From Phymorhynchus buccinoides (taxonomy: Eukaryota; Mollusca; Gastropoda; Neogastropoda; Raphitomidae), in assembly GCA_017654935.2 (NCBI GenBank), contig CM065710.1, forward strand, positions 28,414,285-28,478,284: 64,000 nt of DNA, given 5' to 3'. The notes beneath the pieces were generated by a model that was given only the letters and a program-made list of their open reading frames with translations, did not search any database and was not told where the DNA came from. The stretch's first letter is position 1, and the number at the start of each line of letters is the position of its first letter. Below are positions 13,005 through 28,000 of the stretch, piece after piece. The translations under genes and the position numbers were made by a program.

Positions 13005-16000
13005 ATCAGTTCACAGAAAAAAATCGCATGAAAAAAAAAAGGGTGGTGCGCCTCTGGCTGCGACGTGCTCTCCAAGTGGGAGCAACCCAAATTTCACAGA
13101 AATGCCTCTGTGACTATATTTTCATCATATTTATAAAGGACAATCTTTGTTATGGTCTCTAAATACTCCAAAAAAGTGCTTTGAAATGAGTAGGTTGATG
13201 CATTTTCTTCAGCTAGGCTAAACTTTAGACTGTGATTTCTCAAAATAGGCGACAGTCGCCCTACCAACTTTAAATGCTCATAACTCTAAAACGGAAAACG
13301 TTACAAGAATAATTCTTACATCATTCGAAAGAGATTTGCCCGCAGTTTCTAACTGTATCATTTTCTTAGAACGGTCATTTCGACACTTAGTGTCCCAAAA
13401 GTGGTGCTGGGTCACGTATTAGGGAGGTTCCACTATCGTTATCGTTATTGTCAATTATACTGACCCCAGTTTCTGCAGATACTCGGTGACCCCGCTGTCC
13501 CTGAGGTAATAGGTCACCACCCCACTGCCCGGGGACAGACTGGTCTTGATGTACGGCTTGACGCTTAGCCCCGCCTCCACCGCTTTCTTTGCCAGAAGAC
13601 CTACGACAAAGGGAGATAAACACATCACAGGATGTACGGCTTGACGCTTAGCCCCGCCTCCACCGCTTTCTTTGCCAGGAGACCTACGACAAAGGGAGAT
13701 AAACACATCACAGGATGTACGGCTTGACGCTTAGCCCCGCCTCCACCGCTTTCTTTGCCAGGAGACCTACGACAAAGGGAGATAAACACATCACAGGATG
13801 TACGGCTTGACGCTTAGCCCCGCCTCCACCGCTTTCTTTGCCAGGAGACCTACGACAAAGGGAGATAAACACATCACAGGATGTACGGCTTGACGCTTAG
13901 CCCCGCCTCCACCGCTTTCTTTGCCAGGAGACCTACGACAAAGGGCAGATAATAAACACATTGCGCTAACAACAAGGGGAGACAAACACATTACACAACA
14001 ACAAAGGGAGACGACCACAATGCACTACAACAAGGGGAGATAACAAGCAAGAAAATTAATTTAAAAAATTTAAAAAAGAAGAGATTTGCCAGCCAATCCT
14101 CCCACCCAGATTTTCAGCTACTTTTCACACTAAATTTTACTGTCTAAACCCAACATCAACATCTGCCGACATTTTTGTTCAGCTGGGGGGTACTCCTTTT
14201 TCACTGACTGACTTGTCTTCAAACACACCATTGGCGGGCGGCACGTCAGCCATTTTTTTTTTTACTTCCGAACCGTTTGAGAATAACATCGCAATCGCAT
14301 GACGGAGGGGTTGGAGGGGTTTGAACAGAAAACAATAACCCTTAAAAAAAAAAAAGAACAAACTATAAATCCCATATAATATAAAACTATAAATGTTAGT
14401 AAAATGATGGCCCCTTAAAAAACAACCATGAATCCCTTACAGGGCCCCCCAAATTTCATAAGCAACCCTTTCATATGCATATCTGTTCCCAGCATGACAG
14501 AAGGGTTGGAAGTATTTGTACACGAAACAATAGCCGTTATCAAAAACAAGCCGTTTTCAAAAACAAACTGTTAATCCCCTGCATGGCCCCTTAGCTCTTC
14601 CATCCCTTGCAGGGCCCCTCCCTTTCATTTGCATACTTGCTCCCAGCATGACAGAGGGATTGGAGGCATTGGTACACAAAACAACAGCCCATTTTTTAAA
14701 ACACACACCAAGCAAAGAACAAACTGTTAATCCCCTACAGGGCCCCTTAGCCATTCAATCCCTTGCAGGGCCCCGCCTCCCTTTAATTTGCATACCAGCT
14801 CCCAGCATGACGGAGGGGTTAGATGCATTTGTAAAACTTTTTTTTTTAAACACACCTAAAAATCCCCACCCCGGCCCCACACACCCCTAATTCCATAAGC
14901 AACCCTTTGCAGGGCCCCTCCCTTTCATTTGCATATTAGCTCCCAGCATGACGGAGGGGTTAGATGCATTTGTAAAACTTTTTTTTTTAAACACACCTAA
15001 AAATCCCCACCCCGGCCCCACACACCCCTAATTCCATAAGCAACCCTTTGCAGGGCCCCTCCCTTTCCCCCCTCATTTGCATACCTGCTCCCAGCATGAC
15101 GGAGGGGTTGGAGGTGTTGGTGCAGGAGGTGATGGCGGCAATCACCACGGAGCCGTGCCGCAGCGTGAACTCCTGACCCTCGAACACCAGGGGCACCGTG
15201 GTCGACCGCTTGTCCTCCGGGATGCCGTACCCCTGGAGCAGAGAGAGAAAACACAAACTCCATGTTTCTTCTTCTTCTGCGATCACTGAGACAGTTTCCT
15301 CACAGTAGTTTTTCTCAGCTCCTTTCAGTTCATGCCTTTTGTTAACACTCATCACCAGCATAAACCAATCTGTAAACCAGAATGTTATCTCTGCACCATT
15401 TCGTAACTTTTTATATCTTTTGGAAAACATTTAAAAACTATGTATCCTACTTATACTCATCGAAAGCAGCACTGCATACTCGTCGTGTCTGTTGTAGTGT
15501 CTGTATTACGTATGTTTATTATTTTGCCTTTTCCCTTTGCTTTCTGTCATCTACCGTCTTTCCGACTTACTGGCCCCATTCTCCTGCCTTTTTTTCAAAA
15601 AAATCTTCCCAATAATTTTTCTCCTTTTGAGCTCCTCCGAAATCGGAATGTGTCGGCTGTACGCAGCGGGGAGACCAGTGAAAACTGAAAACCGGACACA
15701 TGCGTACCTTACCCATTATGGCCATGGAACGCAGAAGAAGAAGAAGAAACCTTTGTGGTGCATGAATGCGACATTGGGGGTGAAAGGGTTAACAATCAGG
15801 CGCAGACCTTTCGTCCGACGTTGTTGGAGATGCACTGGGTGAAGTCGGCCTTCATGTCGTCGACCGGCACCTTGTCGTGGGGCATCTTGGGCCCCGAGCA
15901 GCAAGGCACCACCGTGGACAGGTCCAGTTCCACCACCTAGAAACACCACAGAAACCAGGTGGGATTGACATTGTTTCAGTGCTTTCCAATCACCAGAATA

Positions 16001-19000
16001 TAATAACTTTAGGTTGGGTAGTTTCGCAGAATCTAGTTCCACCACCTAGAAAACACACAGAAACCAGGTGGGGTTGACATTGCTTCAGTGCTTTCCAATC
16101 ACCAGAATATAACTTTAGGTTGGGTAGTTTCACAGAATCTAGTTACAGATAGGTCTAGTTCCACCACCTAGAAAACACACAGAAACCAGGTGGGGTTGAC
16201 ATTGCTTCAGTGCTTTCCAATCACCAGAATATAATAACTTTAGGTTGGGTAGTTTCACAGAATCTAGTTCCACCACCTGGAAAACACACAGAAACCAGGT
16301 GGGGTTGACATTGCTTCAGTGCTTTCCAATCACCAGAATATAACTTTAGGTTGGGTAGTTTCACAGAATCTAGTTCCACCACCTGGAAAACACACAGAAA
16401 CCAGGTGCGGTTGACATTGCTTCAGTGCTTTCCAATCACCAGAATATAACAACTTTAGTTTGGGTAGTTTCACAGAATCTAGTTCCACCACCTGGAAAAC
16501 ACACAGAAACCAGGTGGGGTTGACATTGCTTCAGTGCTTTCCAATCACCAGAATATAATAACTTTAGGTTGGGTAGTTTCACAGAATCTAGTTCCACCAC
16601 CTGGAAAACACACAGAAACCAGGTGGGGTTGACATTGCTTCAGTGCTTTCCAATCACCAGAATATAACAACTTTAGTTTGGGTAGTTTCACAGAATCTAG
16701 TTCCACCACCTGGAAAACACACAGAAACCAGGTGGGGTTGACATTGCTTCAGTGCTTTCCAATCACCAGAATATAACAACTTTAGTTTGGGTAGTTTCAC
16801 AGAATCTAGTTCCACCACCTAGAAAACACACAGAAACCAGGTGGGGTTGACATTGCTTCAGTGCTTTCCAATCACCAGAATATAATAACTTTAGTTTGGG
16901 TAGTTTCACAGAATCTAGTTCCACCACCTGGAAAACACACAGAAACCAGGTGGGGTTGACATTGCTTCAGTGCTTTCCAATCACCAGAATATAACAACTT
17001 TAGTTTGGGTAGTTTCACAGAATCTAGTTCCACCACCTAGAAAACACACAGAAACCAGGTGGGGTTGACATTGCTTCAGTGCTTTCCAATCACCAGAATA
17101 TAACAACTTTAGTTTGGGTAGTTTCACAGAATCTAGTAACAGACAGGTCTAGTTCCACCACCTAGAAAACACACAGAAACCAAGTGGGGTTGACATTGCT
17201 TCAGTGCTTTCCAATCACCAGAATATAATAACTTTAGTTTGGGTAGTTTCACAGAATCTAGTTCCGCCACCTAGAAAACACACAGAAACCAGGTGGGGTT
17301 GACATTGCTTCAGTGCTTTCCAATCACCAGAATATAACAACTTTAGTTTGGGTAGTTTCACAGAATCTAGTTCCACCACCTGGAAAACACACAGAAACCA
17401 GGTGGGGTTGACATTGCTTCAGTGCTTTCCAATCACCAGAATATAACAACTTTAGTTTGGGTAGTTTCACAGAATCTAGTTCCACCACCTGGAAAACACA
17501 CAGAAACCAGGTGGGGTTGACATTGCTTCAGTGCTTTCCAATCACCAGAATATAATAACTTTAGTTTGGGTAGTTTCACAGAATCTAGTAACAGACAGGT
17601 CTAGTTCCACCACCTAGAAAACACACAGAAACCAGGTGGGGTTGACATTGCTTCAGTGCTTTCAAATCACCAGAATATAACAACTTTAGGTTGGGTAGTT
17701 TCACAGAATCTAGTTCCTAGTTCCACCACCTGGAAAACACACAGAAACCAGGTGGGGTTGACATTGCTTCAGTGCTTTCCAATCACCAGAATATAACAAC
17801 TTTAGTTTGGGTAGTTTCACAGAATCTAGTAACAGACAGGTCTAGTTCCACCACCTAGAAAACACACAGAAACCAAGTGGGGTTGACATTGCTTCAGTGC
17901 TTTCCAATCACCAGAATATAATAACTTTAGTTTGGGTAGTTTCACAGAATCTAGTTCCACCACCTGGAAAACACACAGAAACCAGGTGGGGTTGACATTG
18001 CTTCAGTGCTTTCCAATCACCAGAATATAATAACTTTAGTTTGGGTAGTTTCACAGAATCTAGTTCCACCACCTGGAAAACACACAGAAACCAGGTGGGG
18101 TTGACATTGCTTCAGTGCTTTCCAATCACCAGAATATAATAACTTTAGTTTGGGTAGTTTCACAGAATCTAGTTCCACCACCTAGAAAACACACAGAAAC
18201 CAAGTGGGGTTGACATTGCTTCAGTGCTTTCCAATCACCAGAATATAATAACTTTAGTTTGGGTAGTTTCACAGAATCTAGTTCCGCCACCTAGAAAACA
18301 CACAGAAACCAAGTGGGGTTGACATTGCTTCAGTGCTTTCCAATCACCAGAATATAACAACTTTAGTTTGGGTAGTTTCACAGAATCTAGTTCCACCACC
18401 TAGAAAACACACAGAAACCAGGTGGGGTTGACATTGCTTCAGTGCTTTCCAATCACCAGAATATAACAACTTTAGTTTGGGTAGTTTCACAGAATCTAGT
18501 TCCACCACCTAGAAAACACACAGAAACCAGGTGGGGTTGACATTGCTTCAGTGCTTTCCAATCACCAGAATATAACAACTTTAGTTTGGGTAGTTTCACA
18601 GAATCTAGTTCCACCACCTAGAAAACACACAGAAACCAGGTGGGGTTGACATTGCTTCAGTGCTTTCCAATCACCAGAATATAACAACTTTAGTTTGGGT
18701 AGTTTCACAGAATCTAGTTCCACCACCTAGAAAACACACAGAAACCAGGTGGGGTTGACATTGCTTCAGTGCTTTCCAATCACCAGAATATAACAACTTT
18801 AGTTTGGGTAGTTTCACAGAATCTAGTTCCACCACCTGGAAAACACACAGAAACCAGGTGGGGTTGACATTGCTTCAGTGCTTTCCAATCACCAGAATAT
18901 AATAACTTTAGTTTGGGTAGTTTCACAGAATCTAGTAACAGACAGGTCTAGTTCCACCACCTAGAAAACACACAGAAACCAAGTGGGGTTGACATTGCTT

Positions 19001-22000
19001 CAGTGCTTTCCAATCACCAGAATATAATAACTTTAGTTTGGGTAGTTTCACAGAATCTAGTTCCACCACCTGGAAAACACACAGAAACCAGGTGGGGTTG
19101 ACATTGCTTCAGTGCTTTCCAATCACCAGAATATAACAACTTTAGTTTGGGTAGTTTCACAGAATCTAGTTCCACCACCTAGAAAACACACAGAAACCAG
19201 GTGGGGTTGACATTGCTTCAGTGCTTTCCAATCACCAGAATATAACAACTTTAGTTTGGGTAGTTTCACAGAATCTAGTTCCACCACCTGGAAAACACAC
19301 AGAAACCAGGTGGGGTTGACATTGCTTCAGTGCTTTCCAATCACCAGAATATAACAACTTTAGTTTGGGTAGTTTCACAGAATCTAGTTCCACCACCTAG
19401 AAAACACACAGAAACCAGGTGGGGTTGACATTGCTTCAGTGCTTTCCAATCACCAGAATATAATAACTTTAGTTTGGGTAGTTTCACAGAATCTAGTTCC
19501 ACCACCTAGAAAACACACAGAAACCAGGTGGGGTTGACATTGCTTCAGTGCTTTCCAATCACCAGAATATAATAACTTTAGTTTGGGTAGTTTCACAGAA
19601 TCTAGTTCCACCACCTAGAAAACACACAGAAACCAGGTGGGGTTGACATTGCTTCAGTGCTTTCCAATCACCAGAATATAACAACTTTAGTTTGGGTAGT
19701 TTCACAGAATCTAGTTCCACCACCTGGAAAACACACAGAAACCAGGTGGGGTTGACATTGCTTCAGTGCTTTCCAATCACCAGAATATAATAACTTTAGT
19801 TTGGGTAGTTTCACAGAATCTAGTAACAGACAGGTCTAGTTCCGCCACCTAGAAAACACACAGAAACCAGGTGGGGTTGACATTGTTTCAGTGCTTTCCA
19901 ATCACCAGAATATAATAACTTTAGTTTGGGTAGTTTCACAGAATCTAGTTCCACCACCTGGAAAACACACAGAAACCAGGTGGGGTTGACATTGCTTCAG
20001 TGCTTTCCAATCACCAGAATATAATAACTTTAGGTTGGGTAGTTTCACAGAATCTAGTTCCACCACCTAGAAAACACACAGAAACCAGGTGGGGTTGACA
20101 TTGCTTCAGTGCTTTCCAATCACCAGAATATAATAACTTTAGTTTGGGTAGTTTCACAGAATCTAGTAACAGACAGGTCTAGTTCCACCACCTAGAAAAC
20201 ACACAGAAACCAAGTGGGGTTGACATTGCTTCAGTGCTTTCCAATCACCAGAATATAACAACTTTAGGTTGGGTAGTTTCACAGAATCTAGTTCCACCAC
20301 CTAGAAAACACACAGAAACCAGGTGGGGTTGACATTGCTTCAGTGCTTTCCAATCACCAGAATATAACAACTTTAGTTTGGGTAGTTTCACAGAATCTAG
20401 TTACAGACAGGTCTAGTTCCGCCACCTAGAAAACACACATCAACCAGGTGGGGTTGACATTGTTTTGGTGCTTTCCAATCACCAGCATATAACAACTTTA
20501 GTTTGGGTAGTTTCACAGAATCTTGTAACAGACAGGTCTAGTTCCGCAAACCTACCAACACACATCAACCAGCTTGGCTTTACGTTGTTTCAGTGCTTTC
20601 CAATCACCAGCATATGACTTTAGTTTGGTTAATCAAATAATGAAATAGAGAGGCCAAGAGAGGAGATAACGAAATTGAACAAAGGGTGAATACTCTCTTT
20701 CTAATTAACTCCCCTCCACCACCAAAGTTGATTACGATACCAATCATCTAGCAATGCGTGGGTCAGAACCAAAGTGAAACCAAAACAAAAAAAATGAATG
20801 ATGCTTTGTCTCACTTTGGTTCTGACCCACGCATTGCTAGATGATTGGCATCGTAATCAACTTTGGTGGAGGGGAGTTTATTAGAAAGAGAGTAGTCACC
20901 CTTTGTTCAATTTAGTTTGGATAGTTTCACAGAATCTAGTAACAGACAGGTCTAGTTCTGCGACCTACCAACACACATCAACCAGCTTGGCTTTACACTG
21001 TTTCAGTGCTTTCCAATCACCAACATATACCGTATTTTTCTGACTTAAAGACCCACTGACCCGTCTGGATTAAGTCCCTTGGTTTTTTTCTGCATAGGTT
21101 TTAACGCATGTAATTTTTAGTCACCCGAGCAAATTTTTACCCTGGCTTTTTTTTTTTTTTTTTGGTTGGTCAAGTTTTCACTTTCGCTGGTTTTCCGCGA
21201 TTCGCAGGTCTACCATGTCTGACGTATACACGCACTTTATACATCAATTAGCACATTTGTTAAATAACGTTAACTGACCTGTGAGAACGTAGGGTCCTGG
21301 TCAGGATTGTTGTAGTCTCTGAACAGCATGGAGGCCTTGAGGTAGCTCTCTATCAGCTGGATCTTCCCCTCGTCACGCCCTGAACGTAACACCATAATAT
21401 GCAAGTCGAGCCTCAGTAAATCATCCGACCACCCAACAGACTTTGTTGACTGTCTACGTCAGCTTTGTTGAGAGAGAGAGAGTAGTGAGAGAGAGCGAGA
21501 GAGGTAGTCACAGAGAGAGAAAGAGAGAGAGAGAGAGAAAGAGAGTGAGAGGGAGAGAGTGAGAGAGAGAGGTAGTCACAGTGAGAGAAAGAGAGAGAGA
21601 GAATGTTGATGCTTTGTTCAACAGTTTGTATCATGTATTGTGTTCTTGGGTGGGGTGAGTGGTGGCGGTTGTGATGATGGTAATGGTGTGTGTGTGTGTG
21701 TGTGTGTTTGTGTGTGTGTGTGCGTGTGCGTGCGTGTGCGTGTATGTGTATGTATGTGCGTGCGTGCCTGCATGTATGTGGGGGGGCATGAGGCTGTGTC
21801 AGACCAGTTGACATAAGTTAGAACGCCAAGGCTACATCAAAATGTTGTTATGTTCTGCACGGTTGTGCGGGGGGGAGATCGTCTTAAGCCATGGCAAGCT
21901 CCTGGCATAACATGCTCCTGGCATAACATCATCAGTCTTAAACCCTCCAAAGTCGGAGTGTGGCTGCCCACACGGCAGGGGTAATCAAAAACGGTCACAC

Positions 22001-25000
22001 ACACGTAATGTTCTCATCCCTAGCTGGTGCATGTGAGCCATAATATTGGCATTGGTATTTGGTATATTCTAGTCACACAGACTTATCTCTGTGCAATTCG
22101 GGCTGCTCTCCCCCGGAGAGCGCGTCACCGCATGTGCAGCGCCTAACCATTTTGTTGTTGTTGTGTGTGTGTTCAAGTGCTTCGGCTGTTGGGATCCTTG
22201 GAGTCTTTAACCCTTTCATTGCCACTGTCGCTTCTTGGCTCCACACTGATTTAACACCCATGTCACTGAAAGGCATCAGATGAGGGTCTGGTATCCAGTT
22301 ACCTTATGTTCTTGATTCTGGGAGGTATAAGGACAGGCCCTATGTTATGCACGTCACACAGACAGAATCTTTTCTCTACCCAGGTAAGCTTAATGGAAAG
22401 TTTTAGCTGAAAAATGGCTGGCGTTGAAAGGGTTAAGCCAGGGGAAGACAACAACAACAACAACAATGACAACGACTCCCTGCTCTCACCTGTCTGACGC
22501 AGGTAGGCCAGACTCTGGTTGTCGACGGGGAAGAAGCCGGTGGTGGCGCCGTACTCAGGGCACATGTTGGAGATGGTGGCGCGGTCCGCGATGGACAGGG
22601 CCGCCACGCCCGGCCCGAAGAACTCCACAAACTTCCCCACCACGCCTAGCTGACGCAGGTGCTGTGAAGGAGGAAAGGAGGATAAACTAGAGCGTGAAAA
22701 ACTCCAAAAACTTCACCACCACGCCTAGCTGACGCAGGTGCTGTGAGGGGGGAGAAAGGAGGATAAAGTAGAGGGTGAAAAACTCCACAAACTTCCCCAC
22801 CACGCATCAACTGCTAACGCAGGTGCTGTTGGGGGGGGAGGGGGAATAACCACCACGCCTAGCTGACGCAGGTGCTGTGAAGAAGGAAAGGAGGAAAGGA
22901 GGATAAACTAGAGCGTGAAGAACTCCACAAACTTCCCCACCACGCATCAACTGACGCAGGTGCTGTGAGGGGGGAGAGGAGGAAAGGAGGATAAACTACT
23001 AGCAGACCTGTTTACGCCCTACACAAGTCTTGAGTAGTCTGGATGGCTGAAATGAGTAGTTTGGGTGCCAAATGTGTAGTTTTATTCATTAAAACCATCA
23101 AACAATGTTCACTGAAAATGAGTAGTAATCAAGAGTTAAAGAGCATTATTTTCAGTTTAGAAGAGTAGTAGAGGTCCAAATTCAGTGGAATATTACTCGA
23201 AAAGAGTAGAGTAAACAGGTCTGAACTAGAGCAGCATGGGTGCAACTACACAAAATGAAAAAAAAAAAATGAAAGGCCGGGATCTAGGGGTAATGTCTCC
23301 CCCCCCCCCCCCCCCCCCCCCCTGCAGCTGAAGAAAAAAAAAGATTTATGAAGGTAGTTTAGTTTTCCTTTTTCCACAATTTATACAAATGGTTATTTTA
23401 AGGTGTTTGAAAAATACAGTAGACACACAAAGATCTTGTTTGACAAATTAAAAAAAGAAGGAAATTCCTTTTCTGGTAAAATTCAAAAACAGGAAATCCT
23501 TGTATACCAGGAAAAGTTGCACCCATGAGAGCGTAAAAAACTCCACAAACCCCCACCACGCATCAACTAACGCAGGTGCTGTGTGTGTGGGGGGGGGGGG
23601 GGGGGGGAGCAAAAGGAGGATAACCTAGAGCGGGGGTGGGGGGTAGGGGGGGTTCCTGTCATAAGAGTGCAGATGATGTCATGCTGCCGATATGCGCCTA
23701 TGAAATAACTAGGCCAAACAAGTCCGTCTCCAGCTGGAGAAAATCTTTTAAGAGTGTCTAGACAGGAGAATGGACCAGTAAGGCAGAAAGATAGCTGATG
23801 ACAGTAAGCAAAGGGAAAAGGCAGAGTCGTGTGACAGATTAGACGAAGTTACAAGCACAGAACTTCCAAGAGGGGGAACTATTTGTGTGAAAACTAACAC
23901 CCCCAAGCACCCTATATCAGCTTTTTTTCAAAGCTGATTTCAGGAGCATGCCTGAACTACCGCATTTTACGGACTATAAGGCGATACTTGTTTTTCCATA
24001 GACTGAGACCCCTGCGCCTTATAATGTGACTGATAATATAGTAAGAAACTATAATTTTGGAATTTTGTGTTATAATCAGGTGCGCCTTGTAGTGGGCAAA
24101 ATACGGTTCCTTCACTTGTGAGACAATGACACACAGACCTAACAGTGACACACAGACCTGACAGTGACACACAGACCTGACAGTGACACACAGACCTGAC
24201 AGTGACACACAGACCACAAACAGGAACACACAGTGTAGAGTGGCACAGTGGTAGCGCGTTCGCTTCATGTCAAGTATAACCCGAGTTCGAACCTGGGTAC
24301 AGGGGATTATTTCCTCTCACTTTGCACTAGGCCTTATGGTCTGAACGTGGAGTCTTTCTGATTGAGATGATAAACCTGAGGTCCCGTGTGCCCATGCACT
24401 TAGCACACGCTAAACCCAGTGGCAATGAAAAAGTTGTCATTTGGTCGAAATTTATCCCCCCCCCCCCCTCCCTCCCTTCCCTTCCTTATCAGTCACGCAA
24501 CAAAAACAAAACAAACAAACAAAAATTGGGTGTCAAGCCTCTGGCTGCGACACACTCTGTGACAATAAAGTACCTAATAGTACAGTGGAACCTCCCTTAT
24601 AAGACCTCCCATTATAAGACTCCCTCCCATATAAGACCTACCTCTCCGAGACATTGCCCTTCTTTGTAAGTATTAAAATTACCTCCCTTATAAGACCTCA
24701 TTTGGGGTGATTTTTTAAGGTCTTATAAGCAGGCATCAGAATACTCCAGAGTCCAATCCGCGGACGAACAACACTCGCCATGACTCGGAGTCGACATCGA
24801 GTCGGACCCCACAAAACTCTAGTCCGTAGTCGGCATCATTGCGATCATTCGCTACCCGATTTCTCGGGGAAAAATTCAAAGTTCTCACATCATCGTAGTC
24901 TCCTGCGATCATATCCTCTAAATCGACTCATTTAAAACCCAAATCACAATCACTGTCATCAAAACAAACTCTGAAACAGTGAAAGTAAGAGTGTAGAGAG

Positions 25001-28000
25001 CTCTAAACTCGGAAGAAAAAACAAACATGGCCACGATTTTTCTTTCTGAAGGCGCAGTATGAAAACAAACCGTTTAAGAATACCATTTGAGAATAAGATC
25101 GCGCTGCCTCATGAAGTACAAACCGCGGCCGGCAGTGCCAAAACCGCAGCCAGTGGCTACCAAAACCGCGGAAATCCGCGGGCCGTTCTGATGCCTGTAT
25201 AAGGGAGGTTCCACTGTACAGACCAAGTGCCCAGGGGCAGCAGTACCTTGGTGATGGTGAGGACCACGTCAGTGGAGGTGACCAGCTGTCCCAGGCAACC
25301 GGTCAGCTTGTAGCCCACCACCTCCGGCAGCACCATGGAGATGGGCTGACCCAGCATCACTGCCTCCGCCTCGATGCCCCCCACCCCTGGAACCACACAA
25401 CGGACAATTTTTTTTTTTTAATCTTCAGGCATGGTAATGGAGGGGAAACATTTTTTTCTGAACTTATTAACTCTTTTGTTCCTGAGAACCGCTTTTGAGG
25501 TTGAATGGGAGTAACTGCAGATTCCTAGCTTTATAGAGCTCTCTATCTCCCTATTTCTGGGTTTCCAGAGATAGTAAAACTGCATAAAGGGGTGCTATGT
25601 TATTGTGAATATGTTTCTCTTTCATAAACAATACTTGCCCCAGTAAGAAAAAGGAAAAAAACCATCATTGCAATGCAATTATAGAAGAGCAAAGTAATAA
25701 CAGTTGCATCATGTTGCATGATATCACGAGCTAAAGAGGTTCTCAGGAATGAACAGTAGTTGAAACTTCTCTAAATACAGAAACCAAAGAGTTAAAGAAA
25801 TTGAACGTAAACTGCGAGCTAGCGTATAGATGAACCAACATCACCGCCTCCGCCTCAATGCCCCCCACACCTAAAATCACACCATGGACAGTTTTTTTTT
25901 CAATTTTTTTATTTCAATTTGGTTGGGGATGTAGAGCGTTTTCTGTCTGCTACAGCAATAGGGCAACTCAACATCTATAGGATGAAAGGACAACCCGCCA
26001 ACCCCTCTTGCAAAAGCAAAATGGACGGAGCCCCATCCCAGCACTCCCAACACCTTTTTTTTTTTTTAAATCATGGTGGTGTCAATTCTAAAAAGTACAA
26101 CCTACCTGTACCAACCCATAGCTAAAAAACAAAATGGACTGACCCCAACCAACCAGCACTCCCAGGCTTTTTAAAAAAAAATCATAGCGCTGTAAAATAT
26201 GAAGAAGAAAAAAGTACAACCTACCACCCGCCTAGCACAAGCAAAATGGACTGACCCAGCTATCCAAGTCCATTGATCATGATGGTGGGGGAGGGAGTCT
26301 GTGCCCACTACACTGTCGGGGTAGAGCAGGTTGTAATAAGGGAAGGGAAAAAAACTATAAAGGGAAAAAACCCACACTACCTACCACCCCTCTAAACAAA
26401 CAAAATCGACTGACCCCAACCTAGCATTCCCAGCCCACTGATCATGGTGGTGTGGGAATCTATGCCCACTACGCTCTATAAGGGGCAGAAGAAAAAAAGC
26501 ACACTACCTGCCACCCCTCTAAACAAGTAAAATGGACTGACCCCAACCCAGCACCCCTAGCCCATTTACCACGGTAGTGTGGGAGTCTATTGTATACCTG
26601 CTGAAAAAGCTCACACCACCCGCCACCCCTCTAAACAAGCAAAATGGACTGACCCCAGCCCAGCACTCCCAGCCCATTGATCATGGTGGTGTGGGAGTCT
26701 TTGCCCACTATGCTATAAGGGGTAAAAAATTAAAAAAACACTACCTGCCACCCCTCTACACAAGCAAAATGGACTGACCCAGCCCAGCACTCCTAAGCCC
26801 ATTGGTCATGGTAGTGTGAAATCTATAGTTAACTACCTGCCACCCCTCTAGCAAAAATAAAATGGACTGACCACCATCCCAGCTCTCCGAGCCTTTTCAA
26901 TCATAGTGGTATAAAGTCCTCAAAACGTACAACCCCACCCCCCCTAACAAAAGCAAAATGGATTGACCCCTTTTCCTGAAAAGTGCAACCTGCCACACAT
27001 ACCTCCACTGTCCACAGCAAAAGAAAAATAAAAGTACAATCTGACACCCCCTAGCAAAAGAAAAATGGACTGACCCCAACCCCAAAATACAACCTGCACC
27101 CCCCCTAGCAAAAGAAAAATGGACTGACCCCAACCCAGCACTCTCAACAACAAAAATACAACCTACACCTGCCACCCCTCTAAACAAGCAAAGTGGACTG
27201 ACCCCAGCCCAGCACTCCCAGCCCATTGATCATGGTGGTGTGGGAGTCTGTGCCCACTACGCTGTCGGGGTAGAGCAGGTTGTTGTCGTCGAAGGTGACG
27301 CGGGCCAGGTACTCCAGGTTCACCTGGTGCACGATGCCGGACCCCGGGGGGACGATCAGCATGTTGCGCAGAGACTGCGCCCCCCACTGAAATCAGGGCA
27401 CCGGGGGATAATTTTTTAAGCTTTGTTTTGTTTGGTTCGGTTGGGTTTTTTTCGGGGTTTTTCAAGATTCAATATTCAATATCAGTGATTTAATGCTCCC
27501 CAAAAATAGATGATTTTGACAAAAAAACATGCTTGTGGCAAAAAAAAGACCATCTAACCCTAACCCTAACCACGGAAAGAACCAAGAAATAGAGCAGGAG
27601 GGTGTAAATCTACATATTTGCCGATAAATCGATGTACAAAGCCATGCACTTATACTATTGTTTTGCTGGAACCATTCCTTTTTTTGGTTGATAAATTTTA
27701 AGTCATTCTTTAACCCTTTCACCGCCAATGTCGCATTTTTGCACCACAATGATTTAACACCCATGTCACTAAAATGGATCAATAAAGGGTCTGGTATCCA
27801 GTGACCTTATGTTCTTAATTTTGGGAGGTAAGGACAGGCCCTATTTTATGCATGTCACAGAGGAATCCCCAATATTGCAGACAAAATCTTTTCTCTACCC
27901 GGGTAAGTTTAATGGTAAATTTTGGCCGAGGAATGGCTAGCGTTGAAAGGGTTAACCCTTTAGCGCCAGCCATTTTCAGCCAAAAATTACCATTAAATTT

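Noticed and set aside
15922..20545. CRISPR-like regular array
   Set aside because: Units are fully repeated without unique spacers, in an animal intron. It is a minisatellite.
15922..20545. Possible iron-responsive elements, because each unit contains CAGTGC
   Set aside because: CAGTGC is on the plus strand, opposite the transcript, and the five bases on either side (TGCTT, TTTCC) do not pair. No IRE hairpin forms.
24236..24305. Functional tRNA gene
   Set aside because: A and B boxes are good, but no paired acceptor stem closes and SINE body follows; the same head recurs in other copies.
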